Source: Aquisalimonas sp.
GTDB taxonomy: Bacteria > Pseudomonadota > Gammaproteobacteria > Nitrococcales > Aquisalimonadaceae
Assembly: GCF_007120195.1 (NCBI RefSeq)
Contig: NZ_SKOG01000064.1
Span: 1 to 37,230, forward strand
Length of the DNA: 37,230 bases
Direction of reading: 5' to 3'
Program-made: the position numbers and the translations under genes
Shown here: positions 23,420-31,614 of the stretch, in pieces
How positions within the stretch are numbered: position 1 is the stretch's first letter
Layout of the letters: each line of letters opens with the position of its first letter
The notes under the pieces: model-generated
Databases searched by the model: none
What the model was told of the DNA's origin: nothing
The model's input: only the letters and a program-made list of their open reading frames with translations

Positions 23420-24622
23420 ATGGATCAAACCAAGCTCGTCGCCCGCCTACCATTCGTACGAGACCGCACGAGGGGCCTTGGTTGGCTACTCCTGGGCGCG
23501 TGATGGAGCGAAACGCCGGGCGCGGTCACCACGGGTGTCGGCGGTTTCGTCCTCGCGCTCGCCGCTGCGCTGCTTCTGGAGGATATCGCCAAGGGCGAAC
23601 GCTGGGCGTTCGTCTCGCTGGTCCTGCTCATCTTCCTCTACGCCGGTGTGAACGCACTTCGCCATCACGCTGTAAACCACGCTCATCAACGGGAAGTGCG
23701 CCGGATGGTCCAGACTATCCAGGAGGTTCGGGACGAAGCCTTGCTCATGCCACCTGAACACTTCCTTGACCAGTATCAGCGCAGCCACAAGCGCATTCAG
23801 GGTTTCGCCGAGTCAAACGCGGACTTCTGGCTCGCCTCCCCGCTCGAACAGGCGACGCAACGTGAAGATATTGCGCGCTCCATACGCTCCGTCCTCGACA
23901 TGATGCTCAATCTCGCCTGGATCTGGGACCGGCAGGAAACCGGCAGCGGCTCGCTCTACCGGGCCAACATCATGCGGCGGCGCCCGGCTAGCGAGCTGCA
24001 CAACGAGGTCGCCGTATTGGAGCACATCGAGCAGGGACTGGGACTGTTCTCCCAGGAGATGCGCGATGACATCTTCGACTATGCGCCAGCCTTCGTGGCC
24101 CTGGACCGGGATCTCACGACAAACTCCCTCGTCTTTGAACAACCCGAGCGCGATGACCTGTAGCCCATTGCCTTTCCGGTCTTCGATCACGAAGACGCGT
24201 GCTTCATCAACGTTCAAGGGGCGGCAATGGCCGTTGCCACCATGAAGCCATCCTACGCCGACAGCACGGAGGACATTGCCCGGGATATCGATTGGCGGGG
24301 CGGCTTCGACGCAAACACCCGGGAGCATTTCCAGGCCTATTACCGGGACAACACCATGGCCCGGAGCCTGCTCTCATTGCCAATCAGCCAGTACGACCCA
24401 CACGGTGAGCCCCAAGCCATCTTCGGTGTGCTCAGCATCTACGCCAATCGCCAGTCGATTCTTGGCTCCGAACAAAGGGCTTTGCGCTTCGCGATGCTCT
24501 GCGGTCCATTGCTCTCAACGCTTGCGACACTTCTGAACAACTACTGGCTGGCGGAGCAGGCCGAGCGCGAGATGCGCCACGACGCGGGAGAATCTTGCGA
24601 GCCTCGGCCGAGGACCCCATAA
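23420..24622 (+). pseudogene. membrane protein with C-terminal GAF-like domain, two in-frame stops
   Basis: One frame of 400 codons runs from ATG 23420 (AGGA seven bases upstream) to TAA at 24620-24622, broken by TGA at 23501-23503 and TAG at 24161-24163. Before and after the stops the sequence reads as one protein: two hydrophobic segments (GVGGFVLALAAALLLE; FVSLVLLIFLYAG), a helical linker HQREVRRMVQTIQEVRDEAL, then a sensor-like domain of about 250 residues with FPVFDHEDACFINVQGAAMA and GVLSIYANRQSILGSEQRAL, the latter typical of GAF domains. No kinase or cyclase domain follows. TGG to TGA and CAG to TAG would explain the stops. It may have been a membrane sensor. The longest intact part is 23648-24160. 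Confidence 0.65.
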
Positions 24623-24648
24623 TCAACTATGGCGAGGAGGGAGTGCAG

Positions 24649-24831
24649 ATGAAGCGCGATATCAGCCGCAATCCGCATGCGCATCGCAGGGATCCACACA
24701 GCTTCGAGCGCATGAACGAGTATCGGCGCATGTCGGCCGAGGAGCGCGCACGTGTCATTGACGCCGGCGTGAAGTCCACCGGCGAGTATGTCAACCGAGT
24801 GCGCAAGCTGCTCCTGGCCGGGCGAATGTAG
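24649..24831 (+). CDS. small basic protein of unknown function
   Basis: A 60-residue soluble protein. GAGGAGGG stands just before ATG 24649, which decides the start over one 18 codons earlier. It is rich in Arg, His and Glu (MKRDISRNPHAHRRDPHSFE, then MSAEERARVIDAGVKSTGEY) and likely helical. No family is recognised. It begins 26 bases after the GAF-like pseudogene and may have been in its operon. Confidence 0.55.
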   Translation: MKRDISRNPHAHRRDPHSFERMNEYRRMSAEERARVIDAGVKSTGEYVNRVRKLLLAGRM

Positions 24832-24849
24832 GCGTGCGGGGCAGACCAA

Positions 24850-25289
24850 TGCCGGTGATGACGGCCACTGGCGTATTGGCACCGAGCGCCAATGTTTCGT
24901 TTACCCGGTATTTCATTGGCCATTGACCCATTGAAGAAACCCCCATTCCGGGATCTGGCGGGTACCCATCGGAGCCGGTTACCGACAGCGAGCACGGCCA
25001 CCCGCGCATCCGACAGGGGGACTACATCCGCATCCTGTCAATCAAGGGCGGCATCGCGGATCACCCCGTGCACCCCATGACCCCCAGTGCTGGAAGGCGG
25101 CCGAGGACGGCAAACCCCTGCCGTACCCCATCAAGCTCAATATGGTGCCACTGCCGGCGTTCGGTCACACGTATGTGACAGCCGAGCGCGTGGACCCGGA
25201 TGCCCGATGTGCTGCGTTGATCGGCAACCCGGGCATAATGGTGGGCCGGGACGCCCGGGAAGGCTGCGGCCTCCCGCGGGGCGGGGGCG
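24850..25289 (+). pseudogene. possible decayed gene, family unknown
   Basis: From ATG 24850 a frame continues through a TGA at 24926-24928 to about 25090 (PIEETPIPGSGGYPSE, then RQGDYIRILSIKGGIADHPV). After a frame change it continues as QCWKAAEDGKPLPYPIKLNM then VPLPAFGHTYVTAERV, which reads like ordinary protein. The end runs out of frame into the next gene. I do not recognise the family, and the reading is tentative. Confidence 0.3.
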
Positions 25290-25304
25290 ATGACGGAGAA
25301 CGCA

Positions 25305-25880
25305 ATGCTCGGTGCACTACCCAACTGGCATCCGATTTTCGTGCACTTTACCGTGGCGCTGCTGACGGTCGCCGTGCTGCTGTTCATCGTCGCCCATTTC
25401 AGTCCGCCCGGCGCTTTTGGTCGCACGGTGCGCCTGGTCGCTCGGGTCAATCTGATGCTCGGCGCACTGTTTACCATCGGCACCGTGCTGACCGGCTGGT
25501 ACGCCTACAACACGGTGCCGCACGACGCCGCCTCCCATGAGGTCATGACTATCCACCGTAACTGGGCACTGATCGCCGCGGCGACGTTTGCCCTGCTCGC
25601 GCTGTGGTGCGTACGGAACTGGCTATCCAACCGCCGCGAAGGCACCGCCTTCGTGCTGGCGACGCTACTGGCCGCCACGCCCCTGGTCATGGCTGGCCAC
25701 TATGGTGGCACGCTGGTCTATGGCTACGGTGTTGGCGTGCAGCAGCTGCCGGATACGGAAGGCCATGCCCATAACGACCATGGCCACGGGCATGACCATG
25801 GCGATGACGATCATGGGCACAACGACGATCATCACGAGGGTCACGGCGACGGCGAGGACCACAATCACCACGAGCACTGA
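25305..25880 (+). CDS. DUF2231-type membrane protein with His-rich tail
   Basis: A 191-residue membrane protein of the DUF2231 type: LPNWHPIFVHFTVALLTVAV with two His in the first helix, then three more segments (NLMLGALFTIGTVLTGWYA; WALIAAATFALLALWC; FVLATLLAATPLVMAGHYGG). The last 45 residues are almost only His, Asp, Gly and Glu (GHAHNDHGHGHDHGDDDHGH and more), a clear metal-binding tail. Start 25305 has GGAG six bases upstream; ATG 25290 adds only five residues. The conserved His pairs in DUF2231 proteins may bind heme or metal, which is not established. The tail and the RcnR/RcnA neighbours suggest metal buffering or transport. Confidence 0.78.
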   Translation: MLGALPNWHPIFVHFTVALLTVAVLLFIVAHFSPPGAFGRTVRLVARVNLMLGALFTIGTVLTGWYAYNTVPHDAASHEVMTIHRNWALIAAATFALLALWCVRNWLSNRREGTAFVLATLLAATPLVMAGHYGGTLVYGYGVGVQQLPDTEGHAHNDHGHGHDHGDDDHGHNDDHHEGHGDGEDHNHHEH

Positions 25881-26319
25881 AGTCCCCGGCCCGGTGGCGG
25901 CTGAAGATCGTGTCGGTCGCCATTGGCTGTACGGACCGGCTGCCGTGGAGAATCGGAATGCTCGGGGCTATCCGTCAAAGCGGGCTTGGTCCGAATCAAT
26001 ACAGTGAACCCGTCACCCGAATCCAGTGATGCGATCAGTGGCCCGCCTCCTGGCTCTGAGCAGAGCCATGGACCAGCGCGGTACCGATCATCTGGGCACC
26101 GCTGCCACCGCGCTCGCCGCAGCGCGAGCGACTGGCAGCTACTGATGGTGCACGAGGCCTGCGGGCAGGGGGTGAAAGCCGCTTGACCTTCCAACCGCTG
26201 GAAGCCTCATGCTTCGTGGCCCAGGAAGCGGGCCTACAGGCGCCAGCAGCGCGTCAGCGTCCATGCCCGGGCTCTCGACACGACGCCGGCCGCCAACACG
26301 CGGCGCAGGGGAACCGAAC
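25881..26319. other. Gene-free stretch
   Basis: No supported gene. A TGGCTCT/AGAGCCA hairpin lies at about 26051-26068. The final 40 bases hold an AGGGG ribosome binding site for the next gene. Confidence 0.4.
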
Positions 26320-26543
26320 ATGATGATGAATGAAGGGTATTTGGCACTGCACACACTCTCGATGGCGCTTTTTGCGCTGGTGGTCATCGTGCCTTTCTGG
26401 AGGATGTGCACCAAAGCAGGATTTGCGGGCTGGTGGAGCCTGTTGGTCGTCATCCCCCTGGTCAACTTAGTGTTTCTCTATTTCTGGCGTTCTCTCAATG
26501 GCCGGTTCACCAGGAGTCGCAATCTGGCGGGGCTAATCGCTAA
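26320..26543 (+). pseudogene. small inner-membrane protein with a one-base frameshift
   Basis: From ATG 26320 (AGGGG eight bases upstream) the frame reads MMMNEGYLALHTLSMALFAL, VVIVPFWRMCTKAGFAGWWS and LLVVIPLVNLVFLYF, two membrane segments of a common small protein type. Near 26487 the family continuation LAFSQWPVHQESQSGG lies in the next frame, ending at TAA 26541-26543. One missing C would explain this. In the restored frame the stop overlaps the next start as TAATG, a normal coupling arrangement. Read as it stands, the frame instead ends at 26571 with an unrelated tail. Either a recent mutation or a base-call error is possible. Confidence 0.65.
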
Positions 26544-27217
26544 TGCAGGAGTCGCTGACCACAGAGGCTAACGAACACGTCGTTACGCTGTGTCTCAGAG
26601 CGCCCGTGATGGGCCGTGACTACTGGGCCGGAATCATCCGCAGCACCCTGAAGCGGCCGCGCGGGATCGACGGCGTCGAGACGAACACTGCAAGTCACCG
26701 TGTGACGTTGGCTCCAGGCGGCCTCGAGGAGGAGGCGCTGTGGGCTGCTGTGGAGAGAGCCGAGTATGACGTGGCCGCGGTGCGCACTGAGGACGCGCAG
26801 GAGGACATTTCCATGAACGACCTGTTCGAGATGGGCCGGAGGATCTTCAAGGCACAACCGTTCAGCGGACTGATCGGGGCCGAGCTAACGGGGCTGGAGA
26901 CAGGCAAAGCGGAAATATCTTTGACGATACGCGACGAGCTAAAGCAACAGCACGGCTACGTGCATGGCGGGGTCCTGAGTTACATGGTGGATAACTGTCT
27001 GACCTTCGCGGGAGGATCAACACTTGGGGATGCGGTCACCATGGAATACAAGGTCAACTACGTTCGTCCTGCCATCGGTGAGAAGCTGGTCGCGCGGGCT
27101 TCGGTCCTGGCAGCCGGGAAAACCCAGGCTGTCTGCAGTTGCCAATTGCTGTGCGTCACCGACCACGACGAGACTTTGGTGGCGACCGCCCTGGGCACCA
27201 TCCGCCGGAGCGACTGA
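26543..27217 (+). CDS. HMA-like domain joined to PaaI-type hotdog thioesterase
   Basis: A continuous 224-residue frame. Residues 12-80 look like an HMA ferredoxin-like domain (VTLCLRAPVMGRDYW, then GIDGVETNTASHRVTLAPGG, then AVERAEYDVAAV) without the CxxC metal motif. Residues 91-224 are a PaaI/YigI-type thioesterase (HGYVHGGVLSYMVDNC; MEYKVNYVRPAIGEKLVARA), which hydrolyses acyl-CoA as a hotdog-fold oligomer; HGG is the usual active-site stretch. A perfect AGGAGG at 26799-26804 stands eight bases before Met91 (26813), so the 134-residue thioesterase is probably also made alone. The first start overlaps the stop of the previous gene. Confidence 0.75.
   Translation: MQESLTTEANEHVVTLCLRAPVMGRDYWAGIIRSTLKRPRGIDGVETNTASHRVTLAPGGLEEEALWAAVERAEYDVAAVRTEDAQEDISMNDLFEMGRRIFKAQPFSGLIGAELTGLETGKAEISLTIRDELKQQHGYVHGGVLSYMVDNCLTFAGGSTLGDAVTMEYKVNYVRPAIGEKLVARASVLAAGKTQAVCSCQLLCVTDHDETLVATALGTIRRSD
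26799..26815 (+). promoter_or_regulatory. Internal ribosome binding site before the thioesterase domain
   Basis: AGGAGG, eight bases, then ATG 26813 within the longer frame. It is stronger than the site of the outer start and marks the exact beginning of the thioesterase domain. Confidence 0.65.
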
Positions 27218-27470
27218 ACACTGCCGTCGCCTCTCAAGCAGGCGCCAGGTTGGGTAGCCGGCGCATGGCGGGTGGCGCGCTCACCAGGCCCGGAGTCCCA
27301 GGCTGCGCTGGTGCCGTGATGGCCTCGGGATGCAAGCCGCACATGGCCCTGTCGACGAGATCCTGTTCAGCCACACGTGCGTCCCCGTGTATACACAGTC
27401 GCGAGCCGGCGGCGCGCCCATCGCCGACATTGGCGGAGTATGCCCGCTGCGCCCCGCTCAGGGAGGCCCC

Positions 27471-28181
27471 ATGCAGATCGCCATCGTTGTCTACCCCGGG
27501 CTGACAGCGCTCGACGCTGTCGGGCCCTACGAGGTACTGCGCTTCACCGACCACGAGATTCGTTTCGTCGCCGCGCAGCCCGGACCGGTCGTCGCGGACA
27601 GCGGCGTGCTGGTGCTGGGTGCAACCCATGGATTCGATGAGACACCGGCACCGGATCTGGTCATCGTGCCCGGCTCGGAAGCGAATACGGCGACCGCCAT
27701 GGCGGATGGAGCGCTGATTCGCTGGCTGCGGCGAGCTCACGAAACCAGCCAATGGACGGTGTCCGTGTGCTCAGGTGCGCTGATTCTGGGCGCCGCCGGC
27801 ATTCTGGACGGGCACCCGGCCACCACCCACTGGGTGGCGCAGGACAAGCTGGCCGCCTTCAGCGCCCGCGCGTGCCGGAACCAGCGCGTTGTTCGCTCCG
27901 GAAAGATCGCCACGGCCGCAGGGGTGTCGGCGGGCATCGACCTGGCGCTCTGGCTGGTCGGCGAGCTCTGTGGTGCGCATCGAGCCAGGGAGATCCAGCT
28001 GCTGATCGAATACGATCCACAACCGCCGTACGATGCGGGCCACCCGGATAAAGCCCCCAGCGCCACCACCGACGCCGCCCGGGAAGAGATGCTCCGCCGG
28101 GCAAGGAACCCCCGCAACGCGCTGTCCATTCCAACGGTGGCCTGGCGCCGCATGCTCGCCTCACTCCGCCGGCGCCTTTGA
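27471..28181 (+). CDS. DJ-1/PfpI-family protein, isonitrile hydratase-like
   Basis: A 236-residue cytoplasmic protein. GGGAGG four bases before ATG 27471 decides the start. The fold runs from MQIAIVVYPGLTALDAVGPY to the nucleophile elbow SVCSGALILGAAG with Cys100, and TTHW follows as in isonitrile hydratase (InhA) and the N-terminal domains of GlxA-type regulators. IQLLIEYDPQPPYDAGHP near the C-terminus is typical of the hydratase group, which adds water to isonitriles to form N-substituted formamides. No AraC-type DNA-binding domain follows, so it is an enzyme rather than a regulator. The natural substrate is unknown. Confidence 0.8.
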   Translation: MQIAIVVYPGLTALDAVGPYEVLRFTDHEIRFVAAQPGPVVADSGVLVLGATHGFDETPAPDLVIVPGSEANTATAMADGALIRWLRRAHETSQWTVSVCSGALILGAAGILDGHPATTHWVAQDKLAAFSARACRNQRVVRSGKIATAAGVSAGIDLALWLVGELCGAHRAREIQLLIEYDPQPPYDAGHPDKAPSATTDAAREEMLRRARNPRNALSIPTVAWRRMLASLRRRL

Positions 28182-28184
28182 CCA

Positions 28185-28275
28185 TTATCGCGCAAGCGGG
28201 TTGTACCACTGCACCTTCGGATATCACGCAAAGTCGGCGTCGGAGCTCACGACGGTCACGCCGTGTTCCACCGCC
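28185..28275 (-). pseudogene. VapC-type PIN toxin, C-terminal stump
   Basis: On the minus strand one frame reads LAVEHGVTVVSSDADFA, then TGA, then YPKVQWYNPLAR and TAA at 28185-28187. This is the usual end of PIN-domain toxins, with the conserved acidic pair in SSDADF; a CGA to TGA change interrupts it. Everything before it is deleted, so the catalytic centre is absent. It overlaps the last codons of the antitoxin gene. Confidence 0.7.
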
Positions 28276-28504
28276 AGTGGTCCCGTTCGTTCTCGGCGAG
28301 TACCTCGGCGACGCTGTCGAGGTTCAGGATGCGCGGCTTGCCGTCCCTGGGCCCGGTAGCATAGGGCGCCTCGCGCTGCTCGGACTGCATGGCATGCAGG
28401 CCCAACCGCAGGGCGTGATTCGTCACCTTCTTGAGGCTTCGGCCCCGGCTCAGCCTCTTGAGTCTGGCGGCGACATCGTCGTCGATCGTAAGCGTGGTGC
28501 GCAT
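28256..28504 (-). CDS. VapB-like antitoxin, orphan
   Basis: An 82-residue protein. MRTTLTIDDDVAARLKRLSR with KKVTNHALRLGL is a ribbon-helix-helix VapB domain; the C-terminal part ILNLDSVAEVLAENERDHWR is the toxin-neutralising region. VapB proteins bind their own promoter and block the VapC RNase. The last five residues WRWNTA appear to come from the join with the VapC stump, so the antitoxin end was slightly changed by the deletion that removed the toxin. It may now act only as a DNA-binding protein or protect against other VapC toxins. Confidence 0.75.
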   Translation of the reverse strand: MRTTLTIDDDVAARLKRLSRGRSLKKVTNHALRLGLHAMQSEQREAPYATGPRDGKPRILNLDSVAEVLAENERDHWRWNTA

Positions 28505-28709
28505 CGTGGCAGGACCATTACTGCATCATGATGCTTGGATTCTCACATCAAGACACCGGCAACGCCAACTCCTTAGGACGCCCCCGCCACGGCGACGAGG
28601 GCGCGCCACCAGGTCGCGTTAGGGGATCCCCAGCGAAAGCCCGACGACGTTGCCCGCCCCTCCATCGAACGGCTCCGCGCCGGCCGGCAGCGTTTGCCCG
28701 GCGCACCCA

Positions 28710-28880
28710 ATGGCACGGTTGACACTGACATTGTCCGAGGCACGCCATCGGCCGATCAAGAACGCGGCAGTGCGACGCAATCGGACGATTACGGAACTCT
28801 TTGAGCAGAGGGACGGGCGCCAAACTCGCGTCGCGGGCACTGGTCCCCGCGGCCGTTGTCTTTGGTGCCCGACCCTGTGA
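28710..28880 (+). pseudogene. second ribbon-helix-helix antitoxin remnant
   Basis: From ATG 28710 the frame reads LTLTLSEARHRPIKNAAVRR then NRTITELFEQ, which matches the N-terminus of a ribbon-helix-helix antitoxin group (usually LTLSEERHRALKEAA). After ELFEQ the resemblance ends and the frame reads on with unrelated residues to TGA at 28878. No toxin gene is next to it. Confidence 0.5.
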
Positions 28881-28885
28881 GCGCG

Positions 28886-29635
28886 CTACATCTGCCGGAA
28901 CAGGTGCGCGAATGCACGGCTGACCGTCAGGTGCTCCGGGCGACCCTTGAGGGTGATGCTCAGCCGTCCGCCGAACTCCCGGTACACGGACGCGATCTGG
29001 CTGACGTTGACGATGGTGCCGCGGTGGATCTGCCAGAACTTCTGCGGGTCGAGCTGCGTGGCGAGCGTCTTTATGGGGGTGCGGATGAAGAGTTCAGTAC
29101 CGGCGGTGAATACGCTGGTGTACTTGTCACTGGCGCTGAAATAGACCACCTCGTTGACGCCAATCAGCTGAACGCGCTCACCGACACCCGCACGAATCCA
29201 CTGCAGATACCGGGGCTCGCCGGCGGCCTGGACGCGCTCCAGCAGCTCGGTGAGTGCAGCGGGCTCCCGGTCCGTGGCGGGTGGCCGGCGCAGACGCTCG
29301 ACCGTGCGTGCGAGCCGCTCCGGCGTGATCGGCTTCAGGAGATAGTCCACCGCCTCCTGCTCGAACGCCTCGATGGCGTACTGGTCGAAGGCGGTCACGA
29401 ACACCACCCGGCAACCGCTGTCGAGCCGTTTGACGACCTCGAGCCCCGAGAGGCCCGGCATGCGGATGTCGAGAAATGCCACCTCCGGCCGCAGCTCCTG
29501 CAGCAGGGCCAGGGCCTCCGGGCCGTTGCAGGCCACGCCGACAATCTTCAGCTCCGGCCAGGCCCGCGCCAGCTCGCGCTCCAGGTGGGCGGCGAGCTCG
29601 GCCTCGTCATCGGCAATCACTGCCCGCATCGTCAT
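28886..29635 (-). CDS. LytTR-family response regulator
   Basis: A 249-residue DNA-binding response regulator. The REC domain has Asp9-Asp10, Asp56 in FLDIRMPG and Lys101 in YLLKPIT. The LytTR domain (about 145-249) shows YFSASDKYTSVFTAG, the core FWQIHRGTIVNVSQIASVYR and a final LTVSRAFAHLF. It should bind paired direct repeats upstream of its targets once phosphorylated by the kinase encoded just before it. The two genes overlap as ATGA. The operon also carries membrane and exported proteins, which may be its targets. Confidence 0.92.
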   Translation of the reverse strand: MTMRAVIADDEAELAAHLERELARAWPELKIVGVACNGPEALALLQELRPEVAFLDIRMPGLSGLEVVKRLDSGCRVVFVTAFDQYAIEAFEQEAVDYLLKPITPERLARTVERLRRPPATDREPAALTELLERVQAAGEPRYLQWIRAGVGERVQLIGVNEVVYFSASDKYTSVFTAGTELFIRTPIKTLATQLDPQKFWQIHRGTIVNVSQIASVYREFGGRLSITLKGRPEHLTVSRAFAHLFRQM

Positions 29636-30696
29636 GACTCCTCCAACGGCAGTTCGAGGCGCGCAAGCACGCCGCCGGTCGGGGCGTCCTCGATGCTGAG
29701 GCTCGCGGCGCCGCCGTAGACGGCTGCGAGGCGTTCGCGCAGGTTGGCCAGGCCAACGCCGGTTCCTGCCGCGACGGCACCCAGGCCCTGCCCCGTATCA
29801 TGGACCTCCAGGCCCAGCATACCGCGTTCGGCACGGGCACAAACCCGCACCATCCCGCCTTCGACCTTCGGCTCGACACCGTGCTTGATCGCATTCTCCA
29901 CCAGGGGCTGCAGCAGCATGGGTGGCAGAACGACGCTCGCCAGTGCATCCGGCACGTCGAACGCGTACCGCAGACGTTCACCCATGCGGATGCGGTACAT
30001 CTCCAAGTAGCTCTCCAGCAGCTTGAGCTCATCGCCGAGCGTGGTGCGCTGCTGGCGGGCGTGCAGCAGCGAGTAGCGCAGGTAGGCGATCAGATAGCCC
30101 AGCATGCGCTTGCCGCGCTCCGGATCGGTATCAATCAGGCTTTGGACGTGCGCAAGCGAGTTGAAGAGCATGTGCGGCTCGATCTGCGCCCGCAGCAGGC
30201 GCAGCTCCGTGGCCGCTCGGTCCCGCTCCGCCTCCAGCCCGCGCAATTCCTGCTCCTGCAGGCTGGCACGGGTGCGCAGCAAGCGCTCGCGGCTCATGAA
30301 GTAATAGCTGGCGATACCTCCGAACAGCAGCGCGATCAGCACCGACTGCCAGAAAATGGTGGCCGGTTCCCGCGCCCGCTCCACCACAGCACCGGTCGCA
30401 ACGACCGCGATCAACACGCCGATCACTGCCCCGGCGGCGACCGCGAGCGACAGGCCGGCCACCAGGCGGGCGCCCGAGAGCCGTCTGGACGGCACGAACT
30501 CAAGCATCGTGAAGATGCTAAGCCCGATGCACTGGGAGAAGACCATGTTGACGGCAAAGGTGCCGCCGAAGCCGATGGTGGTGAGAAAGACGGCGATCAG
30601 GCTGTTGAAGGCGAGCGTCCACAGCGCTCGCCAGTGGACGCGCATCCCACCCCATGCCAGTGGGCCGCGTGAGAGCTCGTTGAAGCGTTTCTCCAT
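29632..30696 (-). CDS. LytS/YehU-type membrane histidine kinase
   Basis: A 354-residue sensor kinase with four or so N-terminal membrane segments (residues 23-135, for example ALWTLAFNSLIAVFLTTIGF, LVAGLSLAVAAGAVIGVLIA and IFWQSVLIALLFGGIASYYF), a coiled linker, the His_kinase motif QIEPHMLFNSLAHVQ with His175, and a HATPase with LVENAIKHGVEP and DTGQGLG. There is no periplasmic domain, so it probably senses a membrane-borne signal. Start ATG 30696 has GGGG at nine bases; a GTG one codon earlier is also possible. It ends inside the start of the LytTR gene and lies 16 bases after the DUF2269 gene. Confidence 0.9.
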   Translation of the reverse strand: MEKRFNELSRGPLAWGGMRVHWRALWTLAFNSLIAVFLTTIGFGGTFAVNMVFSQCIGLSIFTMLEFVPSRRLSGARLVAGLSLAVAAGAVIGVLIAVVATGAVVERAREPATIFWQSVLIALLFGGIASYYFMSRERLLRTRASLQEQELRGLEAERDRAATELRLLRAQIEPHMLFNSLAHVQSLIDTDPERGKRMLGYLIAYLRYSLLHARQQRTTLGDELKLLESYLEMYRIRMGERLRYAFDVPDALASVVLPPMLLQPLVENAIKHGVEPKVEGGMVRVCARAERGMLGLEVHDTGQGLGAVAAGTGVGLANLRERLAAVYGGAASLSIEDAPTGGVLARLELPLEES

Positions 30697-30712
30697 CACC
30701 CATTACCCCGGG

Positions 30713-31180
30713 TCAGACCGGTTTCAGCACCATAAGAGACAAGGCGGCGAGCGGCAACACAATGGCGAGGATGCCAAAGCCCATCCACAGCGCCGCCAGC
30801 TGCCGGTAGCGCACCGGGATCTCGCCGCCACCGGCGAATGCGCGTGCCATGCGTGCCTGCACGAACTGAATCGGAATCAGCACGCCCACCCAGACGATGC
30901 CGGTGGCCAGGAACAGCGACTGCCCCCAATCCAGCCACCGGGTATCGAAACTCCACGGTCCACCGAACACCATGGCGTACCCGGTACCTCCGAGCAGCAG
31001 CACGCCGAGCGCCGTGAACACGAAATCGGTCAGCGTCACTTGCCGCTGCGCGAAGGCGACAACGCGCGGGTCCCGGGTGCAGTCCGCCATTACCTTCCAC
31101 CAAGCGGTGACGATGATGTTGCCAAGAAAGATCACCGCGCCGAGCACGTGCAGGACTTTGAGAACCCCATAGGTATCCAT
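30713..31180 (-). CDS. DUF2269-like membrane protein
   Basis: A 155-residue membrane protein with four segments: YGVLKVLHVLGAVIFLGNII, the region DFVFTALGVLLLGGTGYAMV, WGQSLFLATGIVWVGVLIPI and LAALWMGFGILAIVLPLAAL. His11 and the following G-x-x-x-x-x-N-x-x-x-x-x-W-W pattern fit the DUF2269 family, whose role is unknown. GGGGGCG precedes start 31180. It sits two bases after the truncated carotenoid-oxygenase gene and 16 before the kinase gene, so it belongs to the same operon and might supply or sense the signal for the kinase. Confidence 0.75.
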   Translation of the reverse strand: MDTYGVLKVLHVLGAVIFLGNIIVTAWWKVMADCTRDPRVVAFAQRQVTLTDFVFTALGVLLLGGTGYAMVFGGPWSFDTRWLDWGQSLFLATGIVWVGVLIPIQFVQARMARAFAGGGEIPVRYRQLAALWMGFGILAIVLPLAALSLMVLKPV

Positions 31181-31182
31181 GC

Positions 31183-31614
31183 TCACGCCCCCTTCCAATT
31201 GCCGTGAAAGCCAAGCGGTACCGGGTACGGCAGTCGCGCCTGGACCACCGGCCCGTCGGCGAGCGCTCCGGCGGCAAAGACCGAGAGCACCGAGACCTGC
31301 CGGTCGAGGTCGAGCGCGGTGCCGATCAGCCAGCCGTTGCCCTCGCAGCCGGGCACGCTGACGAAGACGTGCTTCTCGGTGATGACGTTGGCACCGAAGT
31401 CGAAGAGCGCCGCCTCCCCGGTCTCGATATCGCGACGCAGCACGGCGTTGGACAGTGGGTGTGCAGAAGAGGCGGTGCGGGCGGTCGACCGGAACTCCAG
31501 GTGCCAGTCCGGGGCGGATTGCGCGTCCACCGCGGGCGCGCTGGTCATGGACGCGGGCAGCACCAGGCCGGACCCGCCCACGCCTATCAAGCGAAGAAAA
31601 CCCGTGCGATTCAT
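31183..31614 (-). pseudogene. carotenoid oxygenase lacking its middle (signal peptide joined to C-terminus)
   Basis: A 143-residue frame. Residues 1-31 look like an export signal (MNRTGFLRLIGVGGSGLVLP). Residues about 55-143 match the C-terminal end of carotenoid cleavage dioxygenases: LRRDIETGEAALFDFGANVI, FVSVPGCEGNGWLIGTALDL, and LPYPVPLGFHGNW, whose His is one of four iron ligands. Family members have about 480-530 residues, so some 350 residues with three of four iron-binding His are missing. The join keeps the frame and the overlap with both neighbours. It cannot be an active oxygenase. It is formally open and could still be exported. Confidence 0.75.

Noticed and set aside
1411-24163. 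TAG recoding (pyrrolysine or amber as Gln)
   Set aside because: TAG ends several intact genes here (for example at 4022, 10015 and 12614), and TGA and TAA stops break other frames in the same way.
29800-30672. Long plus-strand frame opposite the LytS kinase
   Set aside because: Gln/His/Arg-rich without motifs; antisense shadow of a strongly supported gene.
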